Below are positions 29,292-38,852 of a stretch of DNA of 64,000 bases, piece by piece. The position numbers were made by a program, and so were the translations under genes. Within the stretch, counting starts at the first letter, position 1, and each line of letters starts with the position of its first letter. The notes beneath the pieces are model-generated. The model saw only the letters and a program-made list of their open reading frames with translations, made no database searches and was not told the origin of the DNA. Origin of the DNA: Winslowiella arboricola (GTDB lineage Bacteria > Pseudomonadota > Gammaproteobacteria > Enterobacterales > Enterobacteriaceae); contig NZ_JAODIM010000037.1 in NCBI RefSeq assembly GCF_025527015.1, positions 1-64,000 on the forward strand, written 5' to 3'.

Positions 29292-29302
29292 CCCGCCAAA
29301 CT

Positions 29303-29330
29303 GGAGAGCTACGGCTCTCCTTTGATTTTG
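29303..29330 (+). terminator. Terminator of ybgS
   Basis: GGAGAGC at 29303-29309 pairs with GCTCTCC at 29314-29320 around a 4-nt loop; TTTGATTTTG follows. It starts 12 bp after the ybgS stop and separates it from the two-component operon. Confidence 0.8.
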
Positions 29331-29387
29331 TTGCATCCCTGCCCCGCTTCGCTATGCTGAACATCCTGAATAGTGACGGAAATCACC

Positions 29388-29981
29388 ATGGCCACTCTGC
29401 TGTTAATCGACGATCATCCCCTGGTTCAGGTTGCACTGGAAGCCGCTGTTAGTCGCTCACCGATTCCCCTCCAGCTTTACGCCGTCAGTAATGAACAGCA
29501 GGCACGCAATTATCTGCACAATCATCAGGTGGATTTAATTATCCTTGATATTGGCCTGCCGGACAGCGATGGCTTGCAACTGCTAAAACAACTGAAAAAT
29601 CGTTATCCGCATCAGGCAGTACTGATCTATTCGGCTCAGGAGGAGAAGATGTATCTGCGCATGGCCGAAACTGCGGGTGCGGCAGGCTATATCGTCAAAC
29701 GCCAGCCGATGGCGCAGCTACTGGCCGCTATCCTGGCGGTGCTGGGTGGACAACGCGCATTCCCGGCGCTGGATGCGTCTGACTTACCTGCCGGCGCCAG
29801 CCTGACCAGTAAAGAACAGCAGATCCTTGCGCTGCTGGCGCGTGGCTTATCGAATCTGCAAATTGCTGAACAGCTGCATATCAGCAATAAAACCGTCAGC
29901 ACCCATAAAAAGAATATTCTCGATAAAACCGGCGCCACTTCCGTGCTGGATCTCGCTGCCGTGTGGAAAGCACAACAGTGA
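29388..29981 (+). CDS. NarL/FixJ-type response regulator (EvgA/BvgA-like)
   Basis: A 197-residue response regulator. The receiver domain (1-120) has the acidic pair in LLLIDDHPLV, the phospho-acceptor Asp54 in IILDIGLPDSDG and Lys in GYIVKRQP. The C-terminal LuxR-type helix-turn-helix is LTSKEQQILALLARGLSNLQ followed by SNKTVSTHKKNILDK. It is linked to the hybrid kinase by a 4-bp GTGA overlap, which marks it as the output of that phosphorelay. Target genes are not known; the downstream zinc exporter is a candidate. Confidence 0.9.
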   Translation: MATLLLIDDHPLVQVALEAAVSRSPIPLQLYAVSNEQQARNYLHNHQVDLIILDIGLPDSDGLQLLKQLKNRYPHQAVLIYSAQEEKMYLRMAETAGAAGYIVKRQPMAQLLAAILAVLGGQRAFPALDASDLPAGASLTSKEQQILALLARGLSNLQIAEQLHISNKTVSTHKKNILDKTGATSVLDLAAVWKAQQ

Positions 29982-32900
29982 AACGCCTGTTGCTGCTGCT
30001 GTTGCTCACGATCAGTCTGAGTTCTCCTGCCGCTTATCGCGCAGTCAGCAGTATTGCGCTACCGCAGGAGATGATGCCCAACAGCGTAATGCGTCCCTGG
30101 CATGACAAACTGTTGCGCGTCGGCGTACTTCGCGACAACAGCTCACCCTGGAATATTGTGGTGGGTGGCGATCTGTATGGCATCAATGCCGACTATCTGG
30201 CGCTGTTAAGCCACAGCGCTGGCCTGCAGTTTGATATCGCCGGCTATCCCTCTTATGAAGCGATGTTGCAGGCGCTGCAACAGGGTCAGCTTGATCTGCT
30301 GTCTGGCGTTCCGCAGCATGCATTGCCAGCCGGCCTGTACGCCACTCAGCCATGGTACAGCACGCCACTGCGCATCTATCGCAACCGCAATAATCAGCGT
30401 CAGGTGATGTTTAATTCCGCTGATGCGCGTATTGCGATTAGCAAACAGACGCGGGCGCTGGTAAATCCCGGATTCGCCCACCAGCATCAGTGGCTCACCC
30501 TCGACAGCGATCTGCAGGCGCTGTACACCCTGCTAAATCAGCAAAGCGATTATGTCGTCGCCGATGAAACCAGCGCCGGATTTCTGCTGACGCAGCTGCA
30601 GCAGGGGCAGATCTACCAGCTGGAATCCCCCCTCGAACCGGGCCAGCTCAATTTGCAGGCGGTCACCGGTGATGCGGCACTGGCCGCCGCGCTGGATTCG
30701 ACCCTGCGTCAGCTGCCGATGGATGTGGTTAACGAGATTCAGGGACGCTGGAGCAGTCAGCTACCGCGTTACTTCGATACCAATACCGCACGCCTGACCA
30801 GTATGGAGCGCCAGTGGATTACGCAGCATCCGACGATTGACTATGCTGCGCTGGCTGACGACTATCCGTGGAGCTATCGTGGCGCTAATGGTGAGGCCAG
30901 CGGCTACAGCGTCGAGTTACTGAATGCCATCGGCCAGAACACCGGCCTGCGCTTCCGGCCGCGCTGGGTGGAGAACGCGCAACAAGCGGGGAGCCTGCTA
31001 AGCCAGACGCGTCCCATGCTGCAACTGATGCTGCCGCTGACCGGTAATGACAATATGCAGGGCAATACGCTGCCGGTGTGGCGTGCGCTTTGGGGTGTCT
31101 ATACAGGCAATATGTCAAAAGCGGTAGTCAGCTGGCAGGATTTGCAGGGCATGCGCATCGGTGTGCGGCGTGGCGATCTGGGTCGTCATCTGATTCCGGC
31201 GACGCTGAATATCAGTCAGTTCGATAACGGCAAAACGCTGTATGACGCGCTGGCTAATGGTCAGCTGGACGCGGTGGTGGATAATGTTTTGTCGGCGCGC
31301 TGGCTGATCCAGACGCGCTATAACGACATTATTCATCTGGCGTTTGCCGCCAGCGATACCGCCTGGCCGATTGCGATGGGCGTCAGCAACGGCCAGCCGC
31401 TGCTGCGATCAATCCTCAATAAAGGACTACAGCAGATCCCACCGGATACCCAGCAGCGTATGCGTGAAAACTGGAGTAATAATCCTCAGCTGGCGAGTCG
31501 TGATGATGGCAATATGCGGCCGATTTCGCTGTTTATGTTTATCGCCGCCCTGTTTGCCATCGCCTTCCTGCTGATTCTGCTGATCCGCCGCTATATGCAA
31601 CAGCGCCGTGATCTGCGCCAGCGGCGTCAGCTGGAGCAGCAACGCGAAGAAGCGGAGCGCGCTAATCAGATGAAGAGCCAGTTTCTCGCTACCGTCAGCC
31701 ATGAATTACGTACGCCGATGCAGGCGATCCTTGGCCTGCTGGAAATTGAGGTCGCCCGCCAGCCGCAGCCTGGAAATCTGGCAGTGATCCATAGCAGCGC
31801 CGCCTCATTACTGACACTGTTAAACGATCTGCAGGATCACGCCCGTATCGAGAGCAACACCTTTACTCTGCGCCCGCATGCGGTTGATCTGCATCAGTGG
31901 CTGATGCATCTGGCCGATTTTTACCATCCGCTAATGCGCACTGATGGCCCCAAATTTCAGGTCAGCGCCCTGTCGCCACTGCCAGCGAGCGTGATGATCG
32001 ACAGTGAACGGCTGCAACAGATAGCCAATAACTTAATTGCTAATGCGATTAAATTTACCCGCACGGGCGAAATTCGTCTGACGCTGGCACAGCAGGATCA
32101 GCAGCTCTGTATGCAGGTCAGCGACAGCGGTAGCGGCATTCCCGCTGACGAACAGGCGCGACTGTTTGAACCCTGGTATCAGACACCGTCGGGTAAAACG
32201 CTGTCGGTTCAGGGCAGCGGGCTGGGTTTATCGATCTGCCGCGAAATCGTCAACCGTATGGGCGGCACTATCGAACTACAATCGACACCCGGTCGCGGCA
32301 CCCGGGTGACGGTGATGCTGCCATTGATCGCCACCGATAGCGCAGCGCTCGCGGCAGAGACGCGGCCCGCCAGCGATCGGCTGTCATTACGCGCGCTGCG
32401 GGTGGCGATTGTTGATGACCACCCGACGAATCTGCTGGTGATGCAGCAGCAGCTGGCTTATTTAGGGATTGAGGCCGCCACCTTTGATCACGGTCGCGCG
32501 CTGCTGCGTGCGGCCGCGCAACAGCCGTTCGATGTGATATTTATTGATTACTCGATGCCACACCCGAACGGTATTACGGTGGCGCGCATTCTGCGCCGTC
32601 GCCAGCGCCAGCAGACAATGCCGCAGACGCTGGTGCTCTGCTCTGCGGATACTCAATCTGCCCAACCCTGCGCCGATGCCTTTCTGTTAAAACCCGTGGC
32701 GCTCAGCGCGATTGAGACGGTGTTGCAGCGCCATCAGCAGGCGCCGTTCAGCGATCTGGATAACCGCATTCAGCGTCTCGCCAGTTTTCAGCCCGACTAC
32801 AGTCAACGAATTGTCAGCACCTTAACCCGGGCGCTGCACGATGATATGGCGGCGCTGGCGCTGGCCCGACAGCAGCAGCAGTGGCAACAGGTGGAACAGA

Positions 32901-33088
32901 TCGCCCATCGCTGCAAAGGCAGCTGGCTGCTGCTGGCCTATCCGCAGGGCGAAATTCTGTGTCAGGCGATAATTGAGCAGGCAAAACTGCACAACGATAG
33001 CCCGTCAGAGTGGAATTTATTGGTATCATTAACCGAGAAACTATTAAAAAATCTGGATAATTATGGCGCATCAACACAATCACACTGA
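29978..33088 (+). CDS. Unorthodox hybrid sensor histidine kinase (EvgS/BvgS-like)
   Basis: A 1036-residue kinase. Domains in order: signal peptide 1-25, two periplasmic SBP-3 (Venus flytrap) domains at about 45-255 and 275-500, one transmembrane helix at about 517-537, a short coiled linker without a PAS domain, HisKA with [13 protein letters not shown] (His about 574), HATPase with [10 protein letters not shown] and [18 protein letters not shown], receiver with [13 protein letters not shown] (Asp about 855), and Hpt with AHRCKGSW (His about 976). All four phosphorelay residues are present. GTG 29978 overlaps the regulator stop. The 3' end overlaps zitB by 26 bp. The ligand is unknown. Confidence 0.92.
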   Translation: MKRLLLLLLLTISLSSPAAYRAVSSIALPQEMMPNSVMRPWHDKLLRVGVLRDNSSPWNIVVGGDLYGINADYLALLSHSAGLQFDIAGYPSYEAMLQALQQGQLDLLSGVPQHALPAGLYATQPWYSTPLRIYRNRNNQRQVMFNSADARIAISKQTRALVNPGFAHQHQWLTLDSDLQALYTLLNQQSDYVVADETSAGFLLTQLQQGQIYQLESPLEPGQLNLQAVTGDAALAAALDSTLRQLPMDVVNEIQGRWSSQLPRYFDTNTARLTSMERQWITQHPTIDYAALADDYPWSYRGANGEASGYSVELLNAIGQNTGLRFRPRWVENAQQAGSLLSQTRPMLQLMLPLTGNDNMQGNTLPVWRALWGVYTGNMSKAVVSWQDLQGMRIGVRRGDLGRHLIPATLNISQFDNGKTLYDALANGQLDAVVDNVLSARWLIQTRYNDIIHLAFAASDTAWPIAMGVSNGQPLLRSILNKGLQQIPPDTQQRMRENWSNNPQLASRDDGNMRPISLFMFIAALFAIAFLLILLIRRYMQQRRDLRQRRQLEQQREEAERANQMKSQFLATVSHELRTPMQAILGLLEIEVARQPQPGNLAVIHSSAASLLTLLNDLQDHARIESNTFTLRPHAVDLHQWLMHLADFYHPLMRTDGPKFQVSALSPLPASVMIDSERLQQIANNLIANAIKFTRTGEIRLTLAQQDQQLCMQVSDSGSGIPADEQARLFEPWYQTPSGKTLSVQGSGLGLSICREIVNRMGGTIELQSTPGRGTRVTVMLPLIATDSAALAAETRPASDRLSLRALRVAIVDDHPTNLLVMQQQLAYLGIEAATFDHGRALLRAAAQQPFDVIFIDYSMPHPNGITVARILRRRQRQQTMPQTLVLCSADTQSAQPCADAFLLKPVALSAIETVLQRHQQAPFSDLDNRIQRLASFQPDYSQRIVSTLTRALHDDMAALALARQQQQWQQVEQIAHRCKGSWLLLAYPQGEILCQAIIEQAKLHNDSPSEWNLLVSLTEKLLKNLDNYGASTQSH

Positions 33089-33992
33089 AGGCAATAGCAA
33101 CCGTAAGCGCCTGCTGGCGGCGTTTACCGTTACCGCACTGTTTATGGTGGCCGAAGTGGCTGGCGGTATTCTGTCGGGTTCACTGGCGCTGCTGGCCGAT
33201 GCCGGACATATGCTGACCGATGCCGCCGCCCTGCTGATGGCACTGCTGGCGGTACAGTTTTCCCGGCGTAAACCCAATGGTCGCCATACCTTTGGCCTGC
33301 TGCGTCTTACCACGCTGGCGGCGTTTGTTAATGCGCTGGCGCTGCTGGTGATTACCGCGCTGATTGTCTGGGAGGCGATACGGCGTTTCTGGCAGCCACA
33401 GCCGGTGGCTGGCGGTCTGATGCTGGGAATTGCCATCGCGGGCCTGCTGGCGAATGTGCTGTCGTTCTGGTTGTTGCATCGCGGTAGCGAAGAGAAAAAC
33501 CTTAATGTGCGCGCGGCGGCGCTGCATGTGATGGGGGATCTGCTGGGTTCGGTAGGGGCGATTGTCGCTGCGCTGATTATTCTGTTTACCGGCTGGACGC
33601 CCATCGACCCGATACTTTCGATGCTGGTATCGATTCTGGTATTACGCAGCGCCTGGGCACTGATGCGCGAGAGTTTTCACGAACTGCTGGAGGGCACACC
33701 CGGTTCGGTTAATGTGGAGAAGCTGACGCGCGATTTAACCCTGAGTATTGCCGAAGTACGCAATGTGCATCACGTTCACGTCTGGCAGGTAGGAGAGAAG
33801 CCCGTGATGACCCTGCATGTGCAGGTTGTCCCGCCCTATGACCATGACGGGCTGCTGCATCGCATTCACGACCACCTGCATCAGCGCTATCAGATTGCCC
33901 ATGCGACGGTACAGATGGAGTATCAGCGTTGTGATGATGGTGACTGCGAACTGGGTATCGCCAGCAGTCAGCACCACCATCACCACCATTAA
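33063..33992 (+). CDS. zitB: Zinc exporter of the CDF family
   Basis: A 309-residue cation diffusion facilitator close to E. coli ZitB, exporting Zn(II) by proton antiport. His-rich N-terminus, metal-site motif [17 protein letters not shown] in helix 2 and [15 protein letters not shown] in helix 5 (HxxxD), and a cytoplasmic domain with NVHHVHVW. The protein ends in six consecutive histidines, a natural metal-binding tail. Its start lies inside the kinase gene, so it is likely translated in coupling with it. Confidence 0.94.
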   Translation: MAHQHNHTEGNSNRKRLLAAFTVTALFMVAEVAGGILSGSLALLADAGHMLTDAAALLMALLAVQFSRRKPNGRHTFGLLRLTTLAAFVNALALLVITALIVWEAIRRFWQPQPVAGGLMLGIAIAGLLANVLSFWLLHRGSEEKNLNVRAAALHVMGDLLGSVGAIVAALIILFTGWTPIDPILSMLVSILVLRSAWALMRESFHELLEGTPGSVNVEKLTRDLTLSIAEVRNVHHVHVWQVGEKPVMTLHVQVVPPYDHDGLLHRIHDHLHQRYQIAHATVQMEYQRCDDGDCELGIASSQHHHHHH

Positions 33993-33995
33993 CGT

Positions 33996-34712
33996 TTAAG
34001 AGAGCGCGCGTGAACCCTGTTCGCGGGCGCTTTTAATCCACAACCAGCACCCGTTCAGCGCAATTAACGTCAGCAGCATATACTCCAGCGACATCGCATA
34101 TACGCCCTGACGGGCAAAGATGGTGACGCTAATTACATTAATAATCACCCAAAGCAGCCAGTTCTCGACGTATTTGCGCGTCATCAGAATCATCGCCACA
34201 ATCGACAGCACCATCATGCACGAATCCCAGAACGGGAACGCATCCGGTTGCAGTTCTGGCATCGCCACCGCAAAGCCGAAGGCCTGCATGACCGACACAG
34301 CAATCTCAGTCAGGAAAGCAAATACCGGATCGATAAATAGCGTCATCAGCGCAATCGCCACTACCGTGCCTGCACCCCAGCCAATCGCCTTAGGCAGCGG
34401 TAACCAGCGAATTTTCAGCTGCGCCTGATGGTCGGCGGTCTGCCGGCTCCAGGCATACCAGCCGTAAATATTGGCGACAAAGAAGAACAGCTGCAATAAC
34501 AGACTGGCATACAGCTGGATCTGGAAGAAAATCACCGCAAACAACGAGACATTAATCAGACCAAACAGGTAGTTAATAATCTTCTCTTTACTCGCCAGCC
34601 AGATACACAGCAGGCCAGCAACGGTGCCGATCGCTTCAATCCACGACAGATCATAACCACCTGCGCCGATCGGAATATGCACCAGAATGTTACTTGTACT
34701 AAAGAAATCCAT
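33996..34712 (-). CDS. pnuC: Nicotinamide riboside transporter
   Basis: A 238-residue inner-membrane protein with about seven hydrophobic helices. The family core LASKEKIINYLFGLINVSLF and FFVANIYGWYAWSR are present. PnuC facilitates nicotinamide riboside uptake for NAD salvage. It follows nadA by 26 bp on the same strand, the same operon as in E. coli. Convergent with zitB (3-bp gap). Confidence 0.95.
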   Translation of the reverse strand: MDFFSTSNILVHIPIGAGGYDLSWIEAIGTVAGLLCIWLASKEKIINYLFGLINVSLFAVIFFQIQLYASLLLQLFFFVANIYGWYAWSRQTADHQAQLKIRWLPLPKAIGWGAGTVVAIALMTLFIDPVFAFLTEIAVSVMQAFGFAVAMPELQPDAFPFWDSCMMVLSIVAMILMTRKYVENWLLWVIINVISVTIFARQGVYAMSLEYMLLTLIALNGCWLWIKSAREQGSRALS

Positions 34713-34738
34713 ATCAGCACCTTGTCGTAAGGGAAGCG

Positions 34739-35800
34739 TCAGGCATTGCCTTTGACGTTAAGTTTCAGCTCTGCTGCAAAAGATAGCATACGATTCAAAG
34801 GGATCAATGCGGCCTGACGTAAACTCTCGTCGACATGGATCTCATGCTGCTGACCGCCCTGCTCCAGCCCGTCAGCAATCGCTTTCAGTCCGTTCATCGC
34901 CATCCACGGACAGTGCGCACAACTACGACAGGTAGCGCCTTCACCGGCGGTCGGCGCTTCCAGTAACTCTTTATCCGGACAGGCCTGCTGCATTTTATAA
35001 AAGATGCCGCGATCGGTAGCGACAATCATCTGTGGATGCGGCAGGGTTTTCGCCGCCTGAATCAGCTGGCTGGTAGAGCCTACCGCATCGGCCAGATCGA
35101 CAATCGCCTGCGGCGACTCAGGATGCACCAGTACCGCCGCCTGCGGATAAAGCGCTTTCATCCGTTGCAGTGCCTGAGTTTTAAACTCGTCATGCACGAT
35201 GCAGGCCGCCTGCCAGCAAATCACATCTGCACGGGTCTGCTGCGTCACATAGCGGCCAAGATGGCGGTCCGGCGCCCAGATAATCTTCTCGCCAAGGCTG
35301 TCGAGGTGTTCAATCAGTTCCACGGCGATGCTGGAGGTCACCACCCAGTCGGCACGCGCTTTGACTGCCGCCGAGGTATTGGCATACACCACTACCGTGC
35401 GATCCGGGTGCTGATCGCAGAACTGAGTAAACTCTTCGATCGGACAGCCAAGATCCAGTGAACACTCCGCCTGTAGCGTCGGCATCAGCACGGTTTTTTC
35501 CGGGCTGAGGATCTTCGCTGTCTCGCCCATAAACCGCACACCAGCCACCAGCAGCGTGCTGGCAGGATGGTTGCTGCCAAAGCGCGCCATCTCCAGCGAG
35601 TCGGAGACGCAGCCACCGGTCTCTTCCGCCAGCGACTGGATTTCCGGGTCGGTGTAATAGTGAGCCACCATCACTGCATCACGCTCTTTCAGCAGACGCT
35701 TGATCTTCTCCCGGTAGAACTGTTTTTCATCAACAGAGAGCCGGGCGGGTTTTGGCGGGAACGGATACACAGCATTTTCAGCATCGAACATCAGGCTCAT
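34739..35800 (-). CDS. nadA: Quinolinate synthase A
   Basis: A 353-residue [4Fe-4S] enzyme that condenses iminoaspartate with dihydroxyacetone phosphate to quinolinate. Cluster cysteines are in [23 protein letters not shown] and [12 protein letters not shown]. Motif [13 protein letters not shown] near residue 55 is diagnostic. Start [18 protein letters not shown] matches the family; 13 more codons are open upstream without support. A NadR box lies about 75 bp upstream. Confidence 0.97.
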   Translation of the reverse strand: MSLMFDAENAVYPFPPKPARLSVDEKQFYREKIKRLLKERDAVMVAHYYTDPEIQSLAEETGGCVSDSLEMARFGSNHPASTLLVAGVRFMGETAKILSPEKTVLMPTLQAECSLDLGCPIEEFTQFCDQHPDRTVVVYANTSAAVKARADWVVTSSIAVELIEHLDSLGEKIIWAPDRHLGRYVTQQTRADVICWQAACIVHDEFKTQALQRMKALYPQAAVLVHPESPQAIVDLADAVGSTSQLIQAAKTLPHPQMIVATDRGIFYKMQQACPDKELLEAPTAGEGATCRSCAHCPWMAMNGLKAIADGLEQGGQQHEIHVDESLRQAALIPLNRMLSFAAELKLNVKGNA

Positions 35801-35873
35801 AGCAGCAGTCTCGTTTCTTCGACTTAACGTATCTGGCAAAATATCACTGTTTCATCCGCTATATGGCTGCGGG

Positions 35874-35891
35874 TGTTTTATATGCTAAACA
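35874..35891. promoter_or_regulatory. NadR box of nadA-pnuC
   Basis: TGTTTT-ATATGC-TAAACA (minus strand TGTTTA-N6-AAAACA) matches the NadR operator TGTTTA-N6-TAAACA with one mismatch. It lies upstream of nadA, which NadR represses in enterobacteria when NAD is sufficient. Confidence 0.82.
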
Positions 35892-35955
35892 CGATAGCGA
35901 AAATGTTTCCGGCTGTCGCTGGTTTTTTATGATTAAGCACAGGATGTGATGTAGA

Positions 35956-36453
35956 TCATTCCACTGGCTGCGCTTTACCCGCTTCGATATCGAGTAAAAA
36001 GGCTTTGGTCGACAGCCCACCAGCAAAACCGGTGAGCTTGCCATTGGCGCCGATCACCCGATGACAGGGCGCGACAATCGAGATCGGGTTCTTACCGTTA
36101 GCCGCGCCGACGGCACGTACCGCTGTTGGATGACCAATCTGCCGGGCTATTTCGCCGTAACTGCGGGTTTCGCCAAAAGGAATCGCCACCAGCGCCGCCC
36201 AGACCTTTTTCTGGAACTCGGTACCGACAAAATCCAGCGGCAGATCGAAACGCTGCAAGGTTCCGGCAAAATAGCGCTGAAGCTGACGTTCGGTTTCCAG
36301 CAGAATCGGATGCTGGTTATTTTCAGTCAGTGGCGGCAGGCGCACACGTAGCGGGTTATCATTTTCCCACAGAATCGCCGCCAGCCCTTTATCGCTTGCG
36401 ATCAGTGTCAGGGTCCCGACCGGTGAAGTGAATAATTTACAGTAGTAAGACAT
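35956..36453 (-). CDS. ogt: O6-alkylguanine-DNA alkyltransferase (methylated-DNA-protein-cysteine methyltransferase)
   Basis: A 165-residue suicide alkyltransferase. The acceptor cysteine is in ISIVAPCHRVIGANG; the helix-turn-helix arginine finger lies in TAVRAVGAANGKNP. It removes alkyl groups from O6-guanine and O4-thymine. ATG 36453 is preceded by GGAGG; the longer frame is not supported. It diverges from the ada-alkA fusion, forming an alkylation-repair pair with a shared 175-bp control region. Confidence 0.96.
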   Translation of the reverse strand: MSYYCKLFTSPVGTLTLIASDKGLAAILWENDNPLRVRLPPLTENNQHPILLETERQLQRYFAGTLQRFDLPLDFVGTEFQKKVWAALVAIPFGETRSYGEIARQIGHPTAVRAVGAANGKNPISIVAPCHRVIGANGKLTGFAGGLSTKAFLLDIEAGKAQPVE

Positions 36454-36515
36454 GATATAGCCTCCGTAATATCCCATAACTCTCACGCGTATTATCGCTG
36501 ATTGATCGCCCGTGA

Positions 36516-36568
36516 CTGGCTGTTTTCGGACATCAGGTTAAAATAGTTTGATGTCCGATAATGGCCAG
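36516..36568. promoter_or_regulatory. 53-bp bipartite dyad between ogt and ada-alkA
   Basis: CTGGC (36516-36520), 6 bp, CGGACATCA (36527-36535), 13 bp, TGATGTCCG (36549-36557), 6 bp, GCCAG (36564-36568). All arms pair perfectly and the inner and outer spacers are equal on both sides. The centre, GGTTAAAATAGTT, could hold a -10 element. It is a strong candidate operator for one or both repair genes. It does not match the E. coli Ada box that I know. Confidence 0.7.
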
Positions 36569-36628
36569 TTTGCCAGCTCACGCAGACATAAACTGATTAC
36601 CTCAGCTGATCACCAGGAAATCTGCATC

Positions 36629-38077
36629 ATGGATAATAATGCCGCTTATCAGGCGCTCACCTCGCGTGATGCGCGTTTCGACGGCGTATTTTTTGTCGGC
36701 GTCACCTCCACCGGTATCTACTGCCGCCCAATCTGCCCGGTGAAAGCGCCACAACAGAAAAACTGCCTGTTTTTTGACAGCGTGGAAGCTGCAGAAAAAG
36801 CATCATTTCGTCCCTGTCTGCGCTGTCGGCCTGAGCTGGCTCCCGGCAATGCGCCGGTGGATAGCGCGCACCGTATTGCCGATCTGCTGGTACAGCGTAT
36901 TGATGAAGGACTCACCTCCGAAGCGGAGAGTCTGGAGCAGATCGCCAGTCAGTTTGGCATCAGTTCACGCCAGCTACGGCGTATTGTGCAGAAAGAACTG
37001 GGGGTATCGCCGGTTGAGATCCGACAGACCCGTCGTCTGCTGCTGGCCAAACAGTTACTGACGGAGACGCGGCTGCCGGTCACCGAGGTTGCTTTTGCCA
37101 GCGGTTTTAGCAGCCTGCGCCGTTTTAATGATGCTTTTAATGCGCAATATCGCCTGTCTCCCAGTCGTCTGCGCAAAGAGGCGGCGGATGACAGTCACCC
37201 TTTTATGGCAAGCGAAACCTCGACCTTACAACTGAGCTACCGCCCACCCTATGACTGGCAGGCGATGCTGGCGTTTCTCAGCATGCGTGCGATTAAGGGC
37301 GTGGAACATATCAGCGAAAATAGTTATGCCCGTACGGTGCGTCTGGGCAGCTGTACGGGCTGGGTTCGCGTCACACATGCCGCAGCAAAATCGGCGCTGA
37401 TGGTCGAATTCACCCATTCGCTGACGCCGGTGTTACCGGTGCTGCTGCGCCGCCTGCGTAATTTGTTCGATCTCAGCGCGCGGCCGGACCTGATTGCCAG
37501 CCATCTGGGACTGGACCCACTGTTTCACCACAGCCTCAGTGTTAATCCGGGTCTGCGCGTTGCCGGCGCGTTTGATGGCTTTGAAATGGCGGTGCGCGCC
37601 ATTCTCGGCCAGCAAATCACCGTTAAAGCGGCCACCACCATTGCCTGTCGCTTTGCCGATGCTTTTGGTGAAAAGATTGAGACGCCTTTTCCACAGCTAA
37701 GCCGACTGTCGCCGCTGGCAACGCGCGTCTGTGAAGCCAGCCTTGATGATATTGCCAGCCTTGGCATCGTCAGTGCGCGCTCACGCTGCATTCTGGCAAT
37801 GGCGCAGGCTTGTGCTTCAGGAGAATTGCGGCTGGAGGCTGGCAGTGAGCCAGAAAAAGCGATTGCTCAGCTGGTGACCTTGCCAGGTATCGGCCCGTGG
37901 ACCGCCAACTATATTGCAATGCGTGCGCTACGCTGGCCGGATGCCTTTCCAAAAGAGGATATTGCGGTGCGCAATAACCTGGGTGGCGTCAGCGCAAAGC
38001 AGGCAGAGCTGATGTCACAGGCGTGGCGCCCGTGGCGCAGTTATGCGGTGATCCATATCTGGAAGAATATGTCTTAA
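36629..38077 (+). CDS. Ada-AlkA fusion: methyl-sensing activator joined to 3-methyladenine DNA glycosylase
   Basis: A 482-residue multidomain protein. Residues 1-75 are the Ada zinc domain with Cys32, Cys36, Cys63 and Cys66 (YCRPICP and FRPCLRCRPE), which in Ada takes methyl groups from phosphotriesters. Residues about 80-190 are an AraC-type DNA-binding domain. Residues about 195-482 are AlkA-like, with the helix-hairpin-helix LPGIGPWTANYIAMRAL and catalytic Asp444 in FPKEDIAV. ATG 36629 has AGGAAA upstream; an in-frame ATG at 36551 would put the dyad inside the coding region. It lacks the Ada C-terminal O6-methyltransferase, a job that the divergent ogt could supply. Confidence 0.92.
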   Translation: MDNNAAYQALTSRDARFDGVFFVGVTSTGIYCRPICPVKAPQQKNCLFFDSVEAAEKASFRPCLRCRPELAPGNAPVDSAHRIADLLVQRIDEGLTSEAESLEQIASQFGISSRQLRRIVQKELGVSPVEIRQTRRLLLAKQLLTETRLPVTEVAFASGFSSLRRFNDAFNAQYRLSPSRLRKEAADDSHPFMASETSTLQLSYRPPYDWQAMLAFLSMRAIKGVEHISENSYARTVRLGSCTGWVRVTHAAAKSALMVEFTHSLTPVLPVLLRRLRNLFDLSARPDLIASHLGLDPLFHHSLSVNPGLRVAGAFDGFEMAVRAILGQQITVKAATTIACRFADAFGEKIETPFPQLSRLSPLATRVCEASLDDIASLGIVSARSRCILAMAQACASGELRLEAGSEPEKAIAQLVTLPGIGPWTANYIAMRALRWPDAFPKEDIAVRNNLGGVSAKQAELMSQAWRPWRSYAVIHIWKNMS

Positions 38078-38082
38078 TGGCA

Positions 38083-38144
38083 CGGGCGGCGAGAACGCCG
38101 CCCCTACGTTCAGGTCGATGTAGGGGCGGCGTTTTCGCCGCCCG
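38083..38144. repeat. REP pair (BIME) after ada-alkA
   Basis: A minus-oriented REP at 38083-38107 and a plus-oriented REP at 38120-38144, both with GTAG heads and the GGGGCGGCG arm, separated by 12 bp. It begins 6 bp after the ada-alkA stop and may end or protect that transcript. Confidence 0.88.
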
Positions 38145-38147
38145 CTG

Positions 38148-38381
38148 GCCCAGAAACAACTAAAGCGCCAGAAGGCGCTTTAGTTTTGAATTGGTGGGTC
38201 GTGCAGGATGACTCGGCCTGTGGCCTCGCCCTTCGGGCCGTTGCCGCAGGCAACGTTGTCTCGCTTGCGCTCGACCCGAACCTGCAGCAGGTTCGAACCC
38301 CACACGAATTAAGTTGCGATGCCCAGAAACAACTAAAGCGCCAGAAGGCGCTTTAGTTTTGAATTGGTGGGTCGTGCAGGA
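38148..38381. repeat. Direct repeat (about 61 bp, offset 173 bp) containing a terminator-like hairpin
   Basis: The sequence at 38148-38208 recurs at 38321-38381. Each copy holds the 10-bp stem CTAAAGCGCC / GGCGCTTTAG and runs into the first bases of a tRNA-Lys 3' end (minus strand). The right copy leads into the intact tRNA at 38365, the left copy into a tRNA-like remnant, so the tRNA unit was duplicated and one copy altered. The hairpins probably end the tRNA transcript on the minus strand. Confidence 0.85.
38196..38277 (-). repeat. 82-nt tRNA-like element, copy 1
   Basis: Read on the minus strand, this element starts GGGTCG and ends TCCTGCACGACCC, the exact acceptor ends of tRNA-Lys, followed by CCA (38192-38194 region). 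The middle is unrelated to tRNA and holds short perfect hairpins (GGCC-TGT-GGCC, GCCC-TTC-GGGC, GTTGCC-GCA-GGCAAC on the plus strand). It has no anticodon arm of tRNA-Lys. Size is close to that of a tRNA. Confidence 0.75.
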
Positions 38382-38440
38382 TTCGAACCTGCGACCAATT
38401 GATTAAAAGTCAACTGCTCTACCAACTGAGCTAACGACCC
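38365..38440 (-). tRNA. tRNA-Lys (TTT)
   Basis: A 76-nt tRNA on the minus strand with encoded CCA. Acceptor stem GGGTCGT / ACGACCC, D-arm GCTCAGTTGGTAGAGC, anticodon loop CTTTTAA (anticodon TTT), and T-arm GCAGGTTCGAATCCTGC. Matches enterobacterial lysT-type tRNAs. In E. coli the lysT operon also lies beside cpoB. Confidence 0.97.
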
Positions 38441-38477
38441 GCTGATGCGGTTACAACATTTAATTCTTCTAAGTGCT

Positions 38478-38559
38478 GGGTCGTGCAGGATGACTCGGCC
38501 TGTGGCCTCGCCCTTCGGGCCGTTGCCGGAGGCAACGTTGTCTCGCTTGCGCTCGACCC
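38478..38559 (-). repeat. 82-nt tRNA-like element, copy 2
   Basis: Nearly identical to the element at 38196-38277 and of the same length; the only internal difference I see is C to G in the GTTGCC hairpin loop (about 38530). It sits between the two intact tRNA-Lys genes. The encoded CCA is not preserved here (bases before the acceptor read TGC on the plus strand). Confidence 0.75.
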
Positions 38560-38612
38560 GAACCTTTACGGTTCTCATCCTTCACGATTTAACACCGGGT
38601 ACTGCTTTAAAG

Positions 38613-38688
38613 TGGTGGGTCGTGCAGGATTCGAACCTGCGACCAATTGATTAAAAGTCAACTGCTCTACCAACTGAGCTAACGACCC
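38613..38688 (-). tRNA. tRNA-Lys (TTT), promoter-proximal copy
   Basis: Identical in its 76 nt, as far as I can see, to the copy at 38365-38440, including CCA and anticodon TTT. It is the first gene after the promoter at 38739-38766; the second copy and the tRNA-like element lie downstream on the same strand. Confidence 0.97.
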
Positions 38689-38738
38689 ACTTTCAGGCTG
38701 TCAGAGCGCATTCACTAATGCCCTGTCAACGGCGGCAT

Positions 38739-38766
38739 ATATTACTGATTTGAATTTTCAGCGCAA
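38739..38766 (-). promoter_or_regulatory. Promoter of the tRNA-Lys cluster
   Basis: On the minus strand, TTGCGC (38761-38766) and TAATAT (38739-38744) are 16 bp apart. The GC-rich stretch after the -10 (GCCGCC) fits a stringently controlled tRNA promoter. Transcription would start near 38731, about 43 bp before the tRNA. Confidence 0.6.
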
Positions 38767-38852
38767 CCACTATTTAGCAATAAGTTGTTCAACTGCTTAC
38801 CTTTCACGCGGCAAGACCAGAAATCACACGATATCTGGTCAAACCGCGACGA

